From contig DASQFI010000016.1 in the NCBI GenBank assembly GCA_035633215.1, positions 62,001 through 126,000 of the forward strand: a stretch of 64,000 nt of DNA, written 5' to 3'. The stretch is from DASQFI01 sp035633215. Lineage in GTDB: Bacteria > Acidobacteriota > Vicinamibacteria > Vicinamibacterales > SCN-69-37. A model generated the notes under the pieces. The model searched no databases. It was not told the origin of the DNA and was given only the letters and a program-made list of their open reading frames with translations. The number at the start of each line of letters is the position of its first letter. Position 1 is the stretch's first letter. The position numbers and the translations under genes were made by a program. This document shows, one piece after another, positions 9,346 through 18,146 of the stretch.

Positions 9346-9810
9346 ATGCGATTACGAGTTTTGTCCGTTGCCCAAGCGGTTCCTGTAGCAGCGGTTCTTG
9401 TGGCACTCGCAGCCTGTGGGAGCGGAAACTACGTGGCTAGCTACCCTCCTCCCCCGCCGGCGCCGACGGCGGTAAGTTGTACTGATGCTCCACAACTGAG
9501 GCAACGGGCAATCGACGATCGTCGCCAGCGCGCCGAGCTTGATAGCGACCACGAGAGGATTTACATCGGCAATCGTGCGAACTTCTTTGCTTCGCTGGCG
9601 ATCGTCGCCGACCTCAAGTGCAAGGTCACGCTGGCCGAGGTCGATGAGGCCTTGAAGCCGGCTTTTGAAGCGGCGCGCAAAGCGGAGGCTACCAGGAGCA
9701 TGTATGAGAGGGCCCTCAGCTGGGGCGAAGCTGACTTCATTGCCACTCAGGTCATCGCGCTACTGGTACGGCAGCTACCTGGTCCAGCCTCTCTCATCCC
9801 TGCGGTTTGA
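9346..9810 (+). CDS. Hypothetical lipoprotein
   Basis: A 154-residue protein with a lipoprotein signal: hydrophobic core VPVAAVLVALAAC with C at about residue 25 as the lipidation site (LAAC lipobox), then a Pro-rich linker (PPPPPAPT). The mature part is mostly helical and charged with two cysteines. No known domain is recognised. The last 17 bases overlap the convergent EamA-like gene, so the C-terminus (PGPASLIPAV) may be accidental read-through. Confidence 0.6.
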   Translation: MRLRVLSVAQAVPVAAVLVALAACGSGNYVASYPPPPPAPTAVSCTDAPQLRQRAIDDRRQRAELDSDHERIYIGNRANFFASLAIVADLKCKVTLAEVDEALKPAFEAARKAEATRSMYERALSWGEADFIATQVIALLVRQLPGPASLIPAV

Positions 9811-10273
9811 AGTAGAGAACGAGCGACGCACCGATCGCCACGAGCGCCATCCCCACCCACAGCAGCGGATTCGGCGCAACCTTCGGCGGGTGCAGGAACA
9901 TCGAAAAGAGCACGTTCACGACCGGCGCGCCGCCGAAGACCAGCGGCATGACGTAGGTCGGCAGCCCGCCGGCTCGAAACGCGTAGATGATGAACACGGC
10001 GCCGATCGCGCCGAGGCCGCCGGCGAGCGTCGCCTGCGTGAACCCGGCGGCCGTCCACCCGCGCGCGTTCAGTTCACCCTGTGACGCGAGCGCGACCAGC
10101 GGCACGACGACGCCGATGATCATGTAGGCCAGGCCGACGCAGAGCAGCGCCCGGAACGGACTGCCCAGCTTGACCTGCCCGCCGTGCAGTGTCGGGCCGT
10201 ACAGCCCCCACGACAACGCCGCCCCGATCGCGAACAGAATCCAGTGCATGGAGAAGAACAATACATCGGCCAT
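9794..10273 (-). CDS. EamA-like membrane protein (short DMT-type)
   Basis: About 159 residues with five hydrophobic segments (for example FSMHWILFAIGAALSWGLYG, ALLCVGLAYMIIGVVVPLVAL, GGLGAIGAVFIIYAF, LLWVGMALVAIGASLVLYF). The GALSWGLYGP-like start and GAP-x-VN motif fit the half-size EamA/drug-metabolite-transporter fold, about half the length of full DMT transporters, so it may act as a dimer. The ATG at 10273 starts MADVLFFSMHW; an in-frame extension upstream would only translate the inverted repeat at 10271-10387. A later ATG at 10249 is an alternative start. It lies downstream of the Oar-like receptor gene on the same strand. Confidence 0.7.
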   Translation of the reverse strand: MADVLFFSMHWILFAIGAALSWGLYGPTLHGGQVKLGSPFRALLCVGLAYMIIGVVVPLVALASQGELNARGWTAAGFTQATLAGGLGAIGAVFIIYAFRAGGLPTYVMPLVFGGAPVVNVLFSMFLHPPKVAPNPLLWVGMALVAIGASLVLYFKPQG

Positions 10274-10387
10274 TGATTGATTGAGCGATCGATCTATCGA
10301 TCTATTGAAGAGCATTCAAGCCGCGCCTGTTCGGTCCAGACACGGCAAGCAGGTTCTTCAATAGATCGATCGCTCAATCGCTCAATG
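10271..10387. repeat. Tetranucleotide-armed inverted repeat, copy 1
   Basis: Two self-complementary arms of 30-40 nt built from ATTG/ATCG/ATCT tetranucleotides flank a loop of about 45 nt. The left arm has one extra 8-nt unit (ATCGATCT) relative to the right. It fills the gap between the Oar-like receptor gene and the EamA-like gene and includes the latter's start codon. It could fold as a strong hairpin or terminator. Related copies are at 19471-19657, 44582-44702 and 46621-46751, with a partial one near 45777. Confidence 0.8.
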
Positions 10388-10394
10388 CTGTTCT

Positions 10395-13300
10395 TTAGTA
10401 CAGGTACTTGATTCCTAACTGGAATCTCCTTGGCGCTCCGGCCGAGAGAATCTGGCCGAATGTCGACGAGAACATGAAGTTGTCGGGCTGATCGAAATTC
10501 GTCCAGTTGAAGAGGTTGAACACCTCGAGCCGGAGCTGTAGCGCGCCGCGGGTGAGAGCCACCTTCCGCGTCAGCGCGACGTTGACGTTCTTGAAGCCCG
10601 GACCGTCGAGCGTGTTGCGTCCGACGTTGCCGAAGGTGCCGCCCTGCGGCAAGACGAAGGCACTGGTGTCGAACCAGGCCTCGGGTCGCGGGTCCGGAAC
10701 CGACGGGTCGCCCACCTGGTTCGGCCGATCGTTCGCTCCGAATCCCAGGCTGGCTCGGCCCGTGCCGCTATTGTCGATGTCTGGATGAAGGGCGACGGTG
10801 AACGGCCGGGCGGTCTGCATGGCGACGACGGCATAGAGATCCCAATTGCCGAAACACGTGGCGCCAAAGCCGGTCCGGAGCCAGCGGCGATCGGGGCCCA
10901 CCGGAATCTGCCAGAGACCGGCGAACGTGAGCCGATGACGGACGTCGAAGTTCGACCGCGCCCACTCGGCTTCCGGATTGTTGCTGTCCATCGGGAAATT
11001 GGCGTCGCCCGCGCTCGCGAAGAACGCCGACGCATCATCCATCGACTTGCCAAACGTGTAGCTCACCGTGCCCGAGACGCCGGCATTCAGCTGTTGATCG
11101 AGTCTCAGCTCGAGGGCGTTGAAGCGTGACCGCGCGCGTGACTCAATCATCGTGATGTCGGCAAACCGCGGGTTGGGCCGCGGATTGAACTGCACGTCAC
11201 TCGGGAACGGCTGATTGATGTCCCGCGCGGCGACCAGGTTCCGGCCGAGCGACCCGACATATCCGACTTCCACCGTCGTGCGCTGCCCCACGCGCCGCTG
11301 CACGCTGGCGTTCCAGTGATGGAGGAATCCCGTCCGCAGGTCGCGCTGGACGGCCGTCGCGGACTTCGGGAGCGGGAGCGGGAACTGCGCCGGGAACGGA
11401 TCGAACAGCGTCAGCGTGTACAGGCCCGGAAGCGTGAAGTAGGTGTTGAGATCGAAGTACGGCGAATTGAAGTACAGGAACTCGTTCGGCGCGAGCGCCG
11501 CCTGATCGTACGAGATGCCGTAGCCGCCGCGAACCACCGTCGACGGGCGCGCGGTCCAGGCGAGTCCCAGCCGGGGCGCGAAGTTGTTGCGATCGGCCTC
11601 GTATCCCGCGCGTGGCATGCCGCCCTGGCCGACCGGGACCAGCGAGCCGGTCGCCGGGTCGTACAGGTTCACGCGGTCCTCCGCATCCACGGGCGGCACG
11701 TTCAGCTCGTACCGCATGCCCGCCGACACGGTCAGCGTCGGCGAGACCTCGAAGGAGTCCTGGACGAATGCCGCGTAGCTCGACGCGCGCAGATCCTGCG
11801 GGTTATCGAGCGTCGCCCCGACCGTGGCCGTCGGCAGACCGAGCAGCAGATCGGCCAATGCATTCCCCGTGAACGCCTGGCTCGTGAACGACAGCAGACC
11901 GCGCGCCTGCACGTCTCGAAACGCCTGCTGCCGCAGCAACCGAACCTCGCCGCCGAACCGGACCTGATGCCGGCCGGTCGTCCAGCTCAGCGTGTCGGAG
12001 ATCTGCCAGTGATTCGTCTGGCTGTCCTGCGGGTTGTTGTACTCGTGCCCGAGCGACGAGTACCCGGCGACATTGATCAACGACAGACCCCAATCGCGCG
12101 GGTTGGCCGAGAGCTCCGGCAGTCCGACCTGCCGGTTCAGGCTCTCGCCCTGGCCTTCCTGCTGCACGCCGGCGGCAACGCGCGTGAACGCCACGCGCGC
12201 TTCGTTCAGCCATCGGCGGCCGGCCTGCGACGTCGCGGACACGACGAAGCTCTGCGCGCGCCGCGGCACGTCGTTGCCGAATCCCGGCACTGCCGAGAAC
12301 CCGGGCCCGGCGAACGGCTCGAAGAACCGGCGGTCAGAAAAGCTGTACCGCGACGTCAGCATCAGGCGGTCGCCGCGGAAGTCCACGCGGGTATCGAACT
12401 GATCGACGTCATCCGTCAGCTCGGCTGAGGACACGAAGTTCGCGAACGGCGCGTCGCGGTTCGGGTGCGGATACAACAGGGCGATGGCATGGCCGATGGG
12501 GTTGAGCTCCGGAATTCGATTGCCGGGAAACGGAATCCCGAAGCCAGGAATGCGCGGGGGCGTGAACGCACTTGACGAGAAGTTGCCGTCTCGCTCCTCG
12601 AGGGTTGGCACGTTGGTGACCCGGGTGATGCCTTCCGCCAGCCTGGTGCCTTCGAAGTCGGCGAAGAAGAAGAGCCGATCCTTCTTCACGGGGCCGCCGA
12701 GCGACCCGCCGTACTGATGACGCCGGTACTCCGGAGCGGGCTCATTCTCGGGCGCGAAGAAGTTCCTGGCATTGAACGCCGCCGTGCGCCAGAACTCATA
12801 GCCGGTGGCCGACAGGCGATTGCCGCCCGAGCGCGTGATGACGTTCACCTGCGCGCCGGCGGACTTACCGAACGTGGCGTCGGGAGTGCTGGCAATCACC
12901 TCGAACTCCCGAATGGCATCCACCGGCGGCCGGACCGCGACGGTATTCAGCTTTGGATCAAAGTTGTACGCGCCGTCGAGCAGGAACGAGTTCGCGTCTT
13001 CGCGCGCCCCGTTGACGTTGAACGCAAAGTCGCCGCGCACCGATCCGGCCGACCCCTGCGCCGCCGGGACCGCGCCGGCCGTGAGCAGCGCGAGCTCGAG
13101 GAAGTTGCGCCCGTCGAGCGGCAGGTTCGCAATACGATCCGGATCGAAGCGCGAGGAGAACGACGTCGCCGTTCGGTCCACGGTGACCGGCGCCGACACC
13201 GTGACGGTCTCCGTGATCTGGCCGGCCTGCAGCTGGACATCCACACGCAGTCGCTGATTGACCTGAAGCGTGAACGGCTGCAGATGTTTCCGAAACCCGG

Positions 13301-13553
13301 TGTGCGTGACCTCGAGCCGATGGGCCCCGGGATCGATCGGCGTCACGACGAACCAGCCCCGATCGTCCGTGCGCACCGACAGCTGAGCGCCGGTGGCATC
13401 GCTCGTGACGACAACTTGCGCGCCAGCGACGACACCGCCGCTCGTGTCGACGACGAGCCCTTGCAACGTGCCGCGCACCGGCTGGGCCAGTGACGGACCG
13501 GCGGGGATCAAGATCGAGAGTGCGGTGAGAAGTGTGAGGACCGCGTTTTTCAT
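10395..13553 (-). CDS. Oar-like TonB-dependent outer-membrane receptor
   Basis: A 1052-residue outer-membrane protein. Residues 1-23 are a signal peptide ending in SLAQ. Residues about 27-115 form a carboxypeptidase-regulatory-like beta-sandwich (GTLQGLVVDTSGGVVAGAQV ... GFRK). A plug region follows with NLPLDGRNFLELALL and DGAYNFDP. The rest is a long beta-barrel ending in an aromatic-terminated strand (FQLGIKYLY), as required for outer-membrane insertion. This is the Oar/TonB-like class expanded in Acidobacteria, probably importing oligosaccharides or peptides. The ATG is preceded by AGGGAAC and by a 20-bp stem hairpin (13569-13621) that may regulate expression. The ligand is unknown. Confidence 0.9.
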   Translation of the reverse strand: MKNAVLTLLTALSILIPAGPSLAQPVRGTLQGLVVDTSGGVVAGAQVVVTSDATGAQLSVRTDDRGWFVVTPIDPGAHRLEVTHTGFRKHLQPFTLQVNQRLRVDVQLQAGQITETVTVSAPVTVDRTATSFSSRFDPDRIANLPLDGRNFLELALLTAGAVPAAQGSAGSVRGDFAFNVNGAREDANSFLLDGAYNFDPKLNTVAVRPPVDAIREFEVIASTPDATFGKSAGAQVNVITRSGGNRLSATGYEFWRTAAFNARNFFAPENEPAPEYRRHQYGGSLGGPVKKDRLFFFADFEGTRLAEGITRVTNVPTLEERDGNFSSSAFTPPRIPGFGIPFPGNRIPELNPIGHAIALLYPHPNRDAPFANFVSSAELTDDVDQFDTRVDFRGDRLMLTSRYSFSDRRFFEPFAGPGFSAVPGFGNDVPRRAQSFVVSATSQAGRRWLNEARVAFTRVAAGVQQEGQGESLNRQVGLPELSANPRDWGLSLINVAGYSSLGHEYNNPQDSQTNHWQISDTLSWTTGRHQVRFGGEVRLLRQQAFRDVQARGLLSFTSQAFTGNALADLLLGLPTATVGATLDNPQDLRASSYAAFVQDSFEVSPTLTVSAGMRYELNVPPVDAEDRVNLYDPATGSLVPVGQGGMPRAGYEADRNNFAPRLGLAWTARPSTVVRGGYGISYDQAALAPNEFLYFNSPYFDLNTYFTLPGLYTLTLFDPFPAQFPLPLPKSATAVQRDLRTGFLHHWNASVQRRVGQRTTVEVGYVGSLGRNLVAARDINQPFPSDVQFNPRPNPRFADITMIESRARSRFNALELRLDQQLNAGVSGTVSYTFGKSMDDASAFFASAGDANFPMDSNNPEAEWARSNFDVRHRLTFAGLWQIPVGPDRRWLRTGFGATCFGNWDLYAVVAMQTARPFTVALHPDIDNSGTGRASLGFGANDRPNQVGDPSVPDPRPEAWFDTSAFVLPQGGTFGNVGRNTLDGPGFKNVNVALTRKVALTRGALQLRLEVFNLFNWTNFDQPDNFMFSSTFGQILSAGAPRRFQLGIKYLY

Positions 13554-13568
13554 TGGTGTTCCCTGTCA

Positions 13569-13621
13569 AAGACCTCGGGTTTCGTTTTTTCCGCTTCCCC
13601 TAAAACGAAACCCGAGGTCTT
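13569..13621 (-). terminator. Perfect 20-bp-stem hairpin between antiporter and receptor genes
   Basis: Arms 13569-13588 and 13602-13621 are perfectly complementary over 20 bp around a 13-nt loop. On the minus strand the hairpin begins 4 nt after the antiporter stop and ends 15 nt before the receptor ATG. It could terminate antiporter transcription or act as an attenuator in the receptor leader. The T-run after the stem is short (TTT), so termination would be imperfect. Confidence 0.65.
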
Positions 13622-13625
13622 CATT

Positions 13626-14897
13626 CTATGCGCGAGCAGTGTCCAAAGGCGGACGCCGGTCCAGCCACCGGACGAGCGGCGCCGTGGCGAAGGTCGTCAC
13701 AAAGGTCATCACGACCAGCATCGTGAAAAGCGCCGGCGACAGAATGCCCAGGCTGCGGCCAATGTCGAGCGCGACCAGTTCGACGAGCCCGCGTGTATTC
13801 AGCAGCGCGCCAATCACCAGCGCATCGCGCCAGCCGAGGCCGAGGCTCCGCGAGGCCAGCGCACTGCCCCCGAGTTTTCCGGCCACCGCGCACGCCAGGA
13901 TGGCCGCGAGAGCCAGGCCGGACGTACTTCCGAACGACCCGACGTCGGTCCGCAACCCGATGATCACGAAGAACGCCGGCAGCAGCATCGCGCTGATTCG
14001 CTGAATCGGCCGCTCGAAGCCGGCGAGAACGTCGGTGTGCCGTGGCACACACACGCCAAGCAGGAACACCCCGAAGACCGCATGAAGGCCGATGTATTCG
14101 GTGGCGCGCGACGACAACGCCGCCAGCAGCACGACGATCAGTGCCCACCAGAATCTGCCGCCTGGACGCCGGCGCAGCCCAGCCAGCGTCTGAAGAAGAG
14201 GCCGGACGACAAAGAACATGGCCGCCAGGTAGCCGGCGGTCATGAGCATCATGGGGACGACAATCGTTTCGCCGCGGACGAGGCCAACGACGATTCCGAG
14301 CAGCGTCCACGCGGCAACGTCATCGATGGTCGCGCAACCCATGGCGATCGTGCCCGCGGTGCTCCGGAGCATCTGCAGGTCGACCAGAATTCGCGTGAGG
14401 ACCGGCATCGCGGTGATCGACATCGCGATGCCGAGAAAGAGCGTGAACGTGAGCGGCGTGGCGGCCGGGCCGCCGAGCGAGGGATACAGCCACACCGCGA
14501 GCGCCGAGCCGAGCGCGAACGGCAACACCAGACTCACGCCTGCGATGCGCGCGACGCCGTGCGCGTGCCGGCGAAGCAAGCCGACGTCGATCTCGAGGCC
14601 GGCAAGAAACATGAACACCAGGATCGCGCTCGACGAGATCCACGCAATCACGCCGGTGACGTCTGGCGTGAACAGCTGGCGTGACAGCTCGGGCGCGATC
14701 AGTCCGAATACGGACGGTCCGAGCAGCATGCCGGCGGCGAGCTCGCCGACGACCGGCGGCTGGCCGAAGCGCCGCGCGAGCCGGCCGCCGGCCCACGCCA
14801 CGGCCGTCGCGGACGCGACGATCAGAAATGTACCGGCGGAGATCGGGCTCACGGACCGTGGCGTCCGCGCGCGCGAAACAGCGGCAGGACTGAGCAA
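13626..14897 (-). CDS. Cation:proton antiporter, CPA2 family
   Basis: About 423 residues with roughly 12-13 membrane helices. PVVGELAAGMLLGPSVFG is the conserved second-helix signature of Kef/NapA-type CPA2 antiporters, and GCATIDDVAAWTLL contains the paired acidic residues that bind the ion. This predicts exchange of Na+ or K+ for H+ across the inner membrane. No RCK/TrkA regulatory domain is attached. The start at 14897 is a TTG; a GTG at 14852 would give an N-terminus closer to the first helix and is a credible alternative. It is divergent from the radical SAM gene with only about 18 bp between starts. Confidence 0.87.
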   Translation of the reverse strand: MLSPAAVSRARTPRSVSPISAGTFLIVASATAVAWAGGRLARRFGQPPVVGELAAGMLLGPSVFGLIAPELSRQLFTPDVTGVIAWISSSAILVFMFLAGLEIDVGLLRRHAHGVARIAGVSLVLPFALGSALAVWLYPSLGGPAATPLTFTLFLGIAMSITAMPVLTRILVDLQMLRSTAGTIAMGCATIDDVAAWTLLGIVVGLVRGETIVVPMMLMTAGYLAAMFFVVRPLLQTLAGLRRRPGGRFWWALIVVLLAALSSRATEYIGLHAVFGVFLLGVCVPRHTDVLAGFERPIQRISAMLLPAFFVIIGLRTDVGSFGSTSGLALAAILACAVAGKLGGSALASRSLGLGWRDALVIGALLNTRGLVELVALDIGRSLGILSPALFTMLVVMTFVTTFATAPLVRWLDRRPPLDTARA

Positions 14898-14915
14898 GTA
14901 TAGTTAGTTGAAGAG

Positions 14916-16244
14916 ATGTCGGATACGCAGGGCATTGCCGTCGCCGAGCCGGACATCGGCAGCTATTTCGTCGCCAACTACCCGCCATTTTCGGTCTGGA
15001 CGCAGGACGGTGTCGCGCGGGATGCCCTGCCGGCGCTTGCGGCCCCGGCGGCCGACGTGCCACTCGGCCTCTATCTGCACATCCCGTTCTGCCGCAAGCG
15101 CTGTCATTTTTGTTACTTCCGGGTCTACACGGACAAGAACGCGGGGCAAGTCGAGCGGTACCTGCAGTGGCTGAGCACGGAATGGGAGCTCCTGGGCGCC
15201 CAGCGCGCCCTGGCCGGCCGGCCCCTCAACTTCGTCTATTTCGGCGGCGGTACGCCGTCGTTCCTCTCGACGCGTCAGCTCGAGTTGCTCGTCGCGCGGA
15301 TGTCGGCGACCGCGCCGTGGAGCGACGCCGAGGAGATCACGTTCGAGTGCGAGCCGGGCACACTGTCTGAAGCGAAGCTCGGTGTCATTCGCGACCTCGG
15401 CGTCACGCGTCTCAGCCTTGGCGTCGAGAACTTCGACGATCGGCTGCTCGAGCTGAACGGTCGCGCGCATCGGTCGCCGGAGATCGTCAAGTCGTATCAG
15501 TTCGCGCGATCGATAGGATTTCCGCAGATCAACATCGACCTCATCGCCGGCATGCTGGGCGAGACCGACGAGAACTGGCGCGCGTGCGTCGCGCGCACGC
15601 TCGAGCTCGAGCCCGACAGCGTGACCATCTATCAGATGGAGCTGCCGTTCAACACGACGATCAGCGCCGATCTGATGCACGGCACCGGCCAGTTTCCGGA
15701 ACGGATCGCGGCGTGGGACACACGCCGGCGCTGGGTCGGCGAGGCGTTCGACGCGCTCGAGCGCGCCGGGTACACGATCGGCAGCGCGTACACGGCCGTC
15801 AAGGATCCCGCGCGCACGAAGTTCCTCTATCGCGACCGCCTGTGGGAGGGCGCGGATCTCGTCGGGCTCGGCGTCGCATCCTTCGGCCACGTGAACGGCG
15901 TGCACGTGCAGAACGTCGACACCTGGGACAAATACGGCGAGCTGCTCGACCGCGGCGAACTGCCGCTCGGCCGCGCCTATCGGCCGACGCCGGAGGAGCG
16001 GCTGATTCGCGAGCTCGTGCTGCAACTCAAGCGCGGCGTCATCCGGCCGGCCTATTTTCGCGACAAGTTCGGCGTCGACGTCCGCACGCGCTTCGCCGAG
16101 ATCTGGCGATCGCTTGGCGACGACGGCTACCTGGCCGGAAACGACGCGGACCGCGTCGCGCTCAACCGCGAAGGTCTCCTGCGCGTGGACATGCTGCTGA
16201 GCCGGTTCTTCCTGCCGCAGCACGTCGGCGTGCGATACACGTAA
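14916..16244 (+). CDS. HemW-like radical SAM protein
   Basis: A 442-residue radical SAM enzyme. The CxxxCxxC cluster is C59, C63 and C66 in IPFCRKRCHFCYFR, giving a 4Fe-4S centre that cleaves S-adenosylmethionine. FGGGTPSFLS and the later INIDLIAGMLGETDENW match the HemW/HemN-type barrel, and the C-terminal region (about 360-430) fits the HemN C-terminal helical domain. HemN itself oxidises coproporphyrinogen III while HemW is a heme chaperone. The N-terminal 48 residues and the pairing with a halogenase-like enzyme and a thioesterase argue for a divergent tailoring function. A heme role cannot be excluded. It is followed after 19 bp by the flavoprotein gene, so probably co-transcribed. Confidence 0.85.
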   Translation: MSDTQGIAVAEPDIGSYFVANYPPFSVWTQDGVARDALPALAAPAADVPLGLYLHIPFCRKRCHFCYFRVYTDKNAGQVERYLQWLSTEWELLGAQRALAGRPLNFVYFGGGTPSFLSTRQLELLVARMSATAPWSDAEEITFECEPGTLSEAKLGVIRDLGVTRLSLGVENFDDRLLELNGRAHRSPEIVKSYQFARSIGFPQINIDLIAGMLGETDENWRACVARTLELEPDSVTIYQMELPFNTTISADLMHGTGQFPERIAAWDTRRRWVGEAFDALERAGYTIGSAYTAVKDPARTKFLYRDRLWEGADLVGLGVASFGHVNGVHVQNVDTWDKYGELLDRGELPLGRAYRPTPEERLIRELVLQLKRGVIRPAYFRDKFGVDVRTRFAEIWRSLGDDGYLAGNDADRVALNREGLLRVDMLLSRFFLPQHVGVRYT

Positions 16245-16263
16245 GGATCGGCCCCCGGACATC

Positions 16264-17517
16264 ATGGCAACGAACAACTACGACGTCATTGTCATCGGTG
16301 GCGGCCCGTCCGGGTCGACGGTCAGCGCCTTGCTCGCCGAGTACGGTCATCGCGTGCTCCTGCTCGAGCGGGAAATGTTTCCGCGCTACCACATCGGCGA
16401 GTCGCTCATCCCGTACACGTGGTTCACGCTGAACCGGCTGGGTGTCGTGGACTGGCTGCACAAGTCCGCGTCGCCGAAGAAATACAGCGTGCAGTTCGTC
16501 TCGATTACCGGCAAGGTCTCGCAGCCGTTTTACTTCTTCCAGACGATCAAGCACGAGTGCGCGCAGACGTGGCAGGTCTTTCGCGGCGAGTTCGACGCGA
16601 TGCTGCTCGACAACGCCCGCAAGAAGGGCGTGGAAGTACGGCAGGGCTGGACGGTGCGCGACGTCCTGTTCGAGGGCGAGCGCGTCGTGGGCGTGCGCGC
16701 CGACGTCAAGGACGGCACCAAAGGCGAGGAGATTCGCGCGACCGTCGTCGTCGACGCCAGCGGCCGCGACTCGCTCCTCTCACGCAAGTTTGGCTGGAAG
16801 GACCGCGACGCCGACCTCAACAAGATCGCGGTCTGGAGCTACTACAAGAGCGCAAAGCGCGATCCGGGACTCGACGAAGGCGCGACGACCGTCGCGTACG
16901 TGCCGCAAAAGGGCTGGTTCTGGTACATCCCGATGCACTCCGACATCGTGAGCGTCGGCGTGGTCGGGGAGCCAAGCTACCTGTATCGCGATACCCGCGA
17001 CGCCGACGCGATCTACCACCGCGAAGTGCAGGCCTGCGCGTGGATCCGCGATCACGTCAGCGTCGGGCAGCAGTGCGAGCCGGTGCGGGTGACCGGCGAG
17101 TACTCGTATCACTCGAAGCGGATCGGCGGCGACGGGTTCTGCCTGGTCGGCGACGCGTTCGCGTTTCTCGATCCGCTGTTCTCGACCGGCGTGTTTCTGG
17201 GGTTGAAGAGCGGCGAGATGGCAGCCGACACGATCCACGCCGCCCTGGCTTCCGGTCGGGTCGACGCCGCGCACTTCGACGAGTACTATGCCCGCCAGCG
17301 GCGCGCCGTCATCAGCTTCCGCAACCTGGTCCGCGCTTTCTACGACCTCACGTTCAGCTTCCGCGAGTTCCTGCAGGTCTATCCGCACCTTCAGCCACTC
17401 ATCGTCGACACGCTCGTCGGCAATGTGTTCACCGATCTCAAACCGCTCTTTATGGCACTCGAGGAATACAACGGTCGGGCTGATCGAGCGGCCGTCGACA
17501 TGACGACGACGGCGTAG
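16264..17517 (+). CDS. Flavin-dependent halogenase-like FAD monooxygenase
   Basis: A 417-residue FAD protein. GGGPSGST at residues 12-19 is the Rossmann dinucleotide-binding loop, followed by E36 (LLLERE). FPRYHIGESLIP at 39-50 is characteristic of the halogenase/geranylgeranyl-reductase superfamily. W218-F-W-Y-I-P223 fits the WxWxIP motif of flavin-dependent halogenases, which suppresses ordinary monooxygenation. K72 or K73 lies where the catalytic lysine is expected. GDAFAFLDPLFSTGVFLGL is the second FAD motif. It would use reduced flavin, O2 and halide to make HOX and halogenate a substrate, unless it has drifted to another oxidation. No flavin reductase gene is adjacent. The operon partners are the HemW-like protein and the thioesterase. 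Confidence 0.82.
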   Translation: MATNNYDVIVIGGGPSGSTVSALLAEYGHRVLLLEREMFPRYHIGESLIPYTWFTLNRLGVVDWLHKSASPKKYSVQFVSITGKVSQPFYFFQTIKHECAQTWQVFRGEFDAMLLDNARKKGVEVRQGWTVRDVLFEGERVVGVRADVKDGTKGEEIRATVVVDASGRDSLLSRKFGWKDRDADLNKIAVWSYYKSAKRDPGLDEGATTVAYVPQKGWFWYIPMHSDIVSVGVVGEPSYLYRDTRDADAIYHREVQACAWIRDHVSVGQQCEPVRVTGEYSYHSKRIGGDGFCLVGDAFAFLDPLFSTGVFLGLKSGEMAADTIHAALASGRVDAAHFDEYYARQRRAVISFRNLVRAFYDLTFSFREFLQVYPHLQPLIVDTLVGNVFTDLKPLFMALEEYNGRADRAAVDMTTTA

Positions 17518-17522
17518 AGAGC

Positions 17523-17557
17523 AGGCCCAAGGCCTTCAGGCCCAAGGCCCAAGGGGG
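17523..17557. repeat. Heptanucleotide tandem repeat (GGCCCAA unit)
   Basis: GGCCCAA-type units with one 8-base slip lie between the halogenase-like gene and the thioesterase gene, immediately upstream of the latter's ribosome-binding region. Confidence 0.6.
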
Positions 17558-17567
17558 CCTGATCATC

Positions 17568-17984
17568 ATGCCGCGTGAGTTCACCTATCGCCGCCGGGTG
17601 CAGTTCTACGAAACGGATCTCGCCGGCATCGTGCATTTCAGTTGGTACCCGCGGTACATGGAGGAAGCCGAGCATGCGATGTGGCGCGACGCGGGGTTGA
17701 GCATCAAGCCGGCCGGCTTGGATCTCGGCTTCGCTCGTGTGTCGGTGAGCGTCGAGTTTCACGCGCCGCTGTACTTCGAACAGGAGTTCGAAGTGCACGT
17801 GCGGATCGAATCGATCTCACGACGCAGCATCCGATACGCGTGCCTCGTCACGCGCGGCGACGTCAAGATCGCGTCCGGGACAATGGCGGCAGTGTGCGTG
17901 CAGAGCCGGCCGGACGAACCGTTCACGGCTGTCGAGATCCCGGAGGAAATCGTCGACCGACTCGGCGGGCGATCAACTCCGTAG
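17568..17984 (+). CDS. Hotdog-fold acyl-CoA thioesterase (YbgC/4HBT-like)
   Basis: A 138-residue hotdog protein. YETDLAGIVHFSWYPRYMEEA (D17 as catalytic carboxylate) is the 4-hydroxybenzoyl-CoA thioesterase/YbgC signature, and length and spacing are normal for the family. It would hydrolyse an acyl-CoA or release an acyl/aryl product from a carrier protein in the cytoplasm. Sitting 50 bp behind the halogenase-like gene on the same strand, it probably belongs to the same pathway. The substrate is unknown. Confidence 0.85.
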   Translation: MPREFTYRRRVQFYETDLAGIVHFSWYPRYMEEAEHAMWRDAGLSIKPAGLDLGFARVSVSVEFHAPLYFEQEFEVHVRIESISRRSIRYACLVTRGDVKIASGTMAAVCVQSRPDEPFTAVEIPEEIVDRLGGRSTP

Positions 17985-18009
17985 AACTTCGACGCGCGCC
18001 ACGATTTCG

Positions 18010-18125
18010 GAACCCCGTAACCCGGGCACCTCGGAACTTCGGAACCGCGAGCCCGGCATGAGAACGCCGGAACGCCCGGAACCTCGGAACCCCGAACCCC
18101 GGAACCAGAACCTCGAAACCGGCGC
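18010..18125. repeat. CGGAACC-type degenerate tandem repeat
   Basis: About 115 bp of imperfect 7-8-base units related to CGGAACC and CCGAACC separate the thioesterase gene from the MFS gene. No coding potential or terminator was recognised. The sequence between the repeat and the MFS start contains a TATAAT hexamer (about 18132-18137) that might serve as a -10 element. Confidence 0.55.
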
Positions 18126-18146
18126 GGATCTTATAATCCCCCCCTC

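Noticed and set aside
14916..16244. Radical SAM protein as HemN coproporphyrinogen oxidase in heme synthesis
   Set aside because: No other heme biosynthesis gene is nearby and it is paired with a halogenase-like enzyme and a thioesterase; the heme role is kept only as an alternative.
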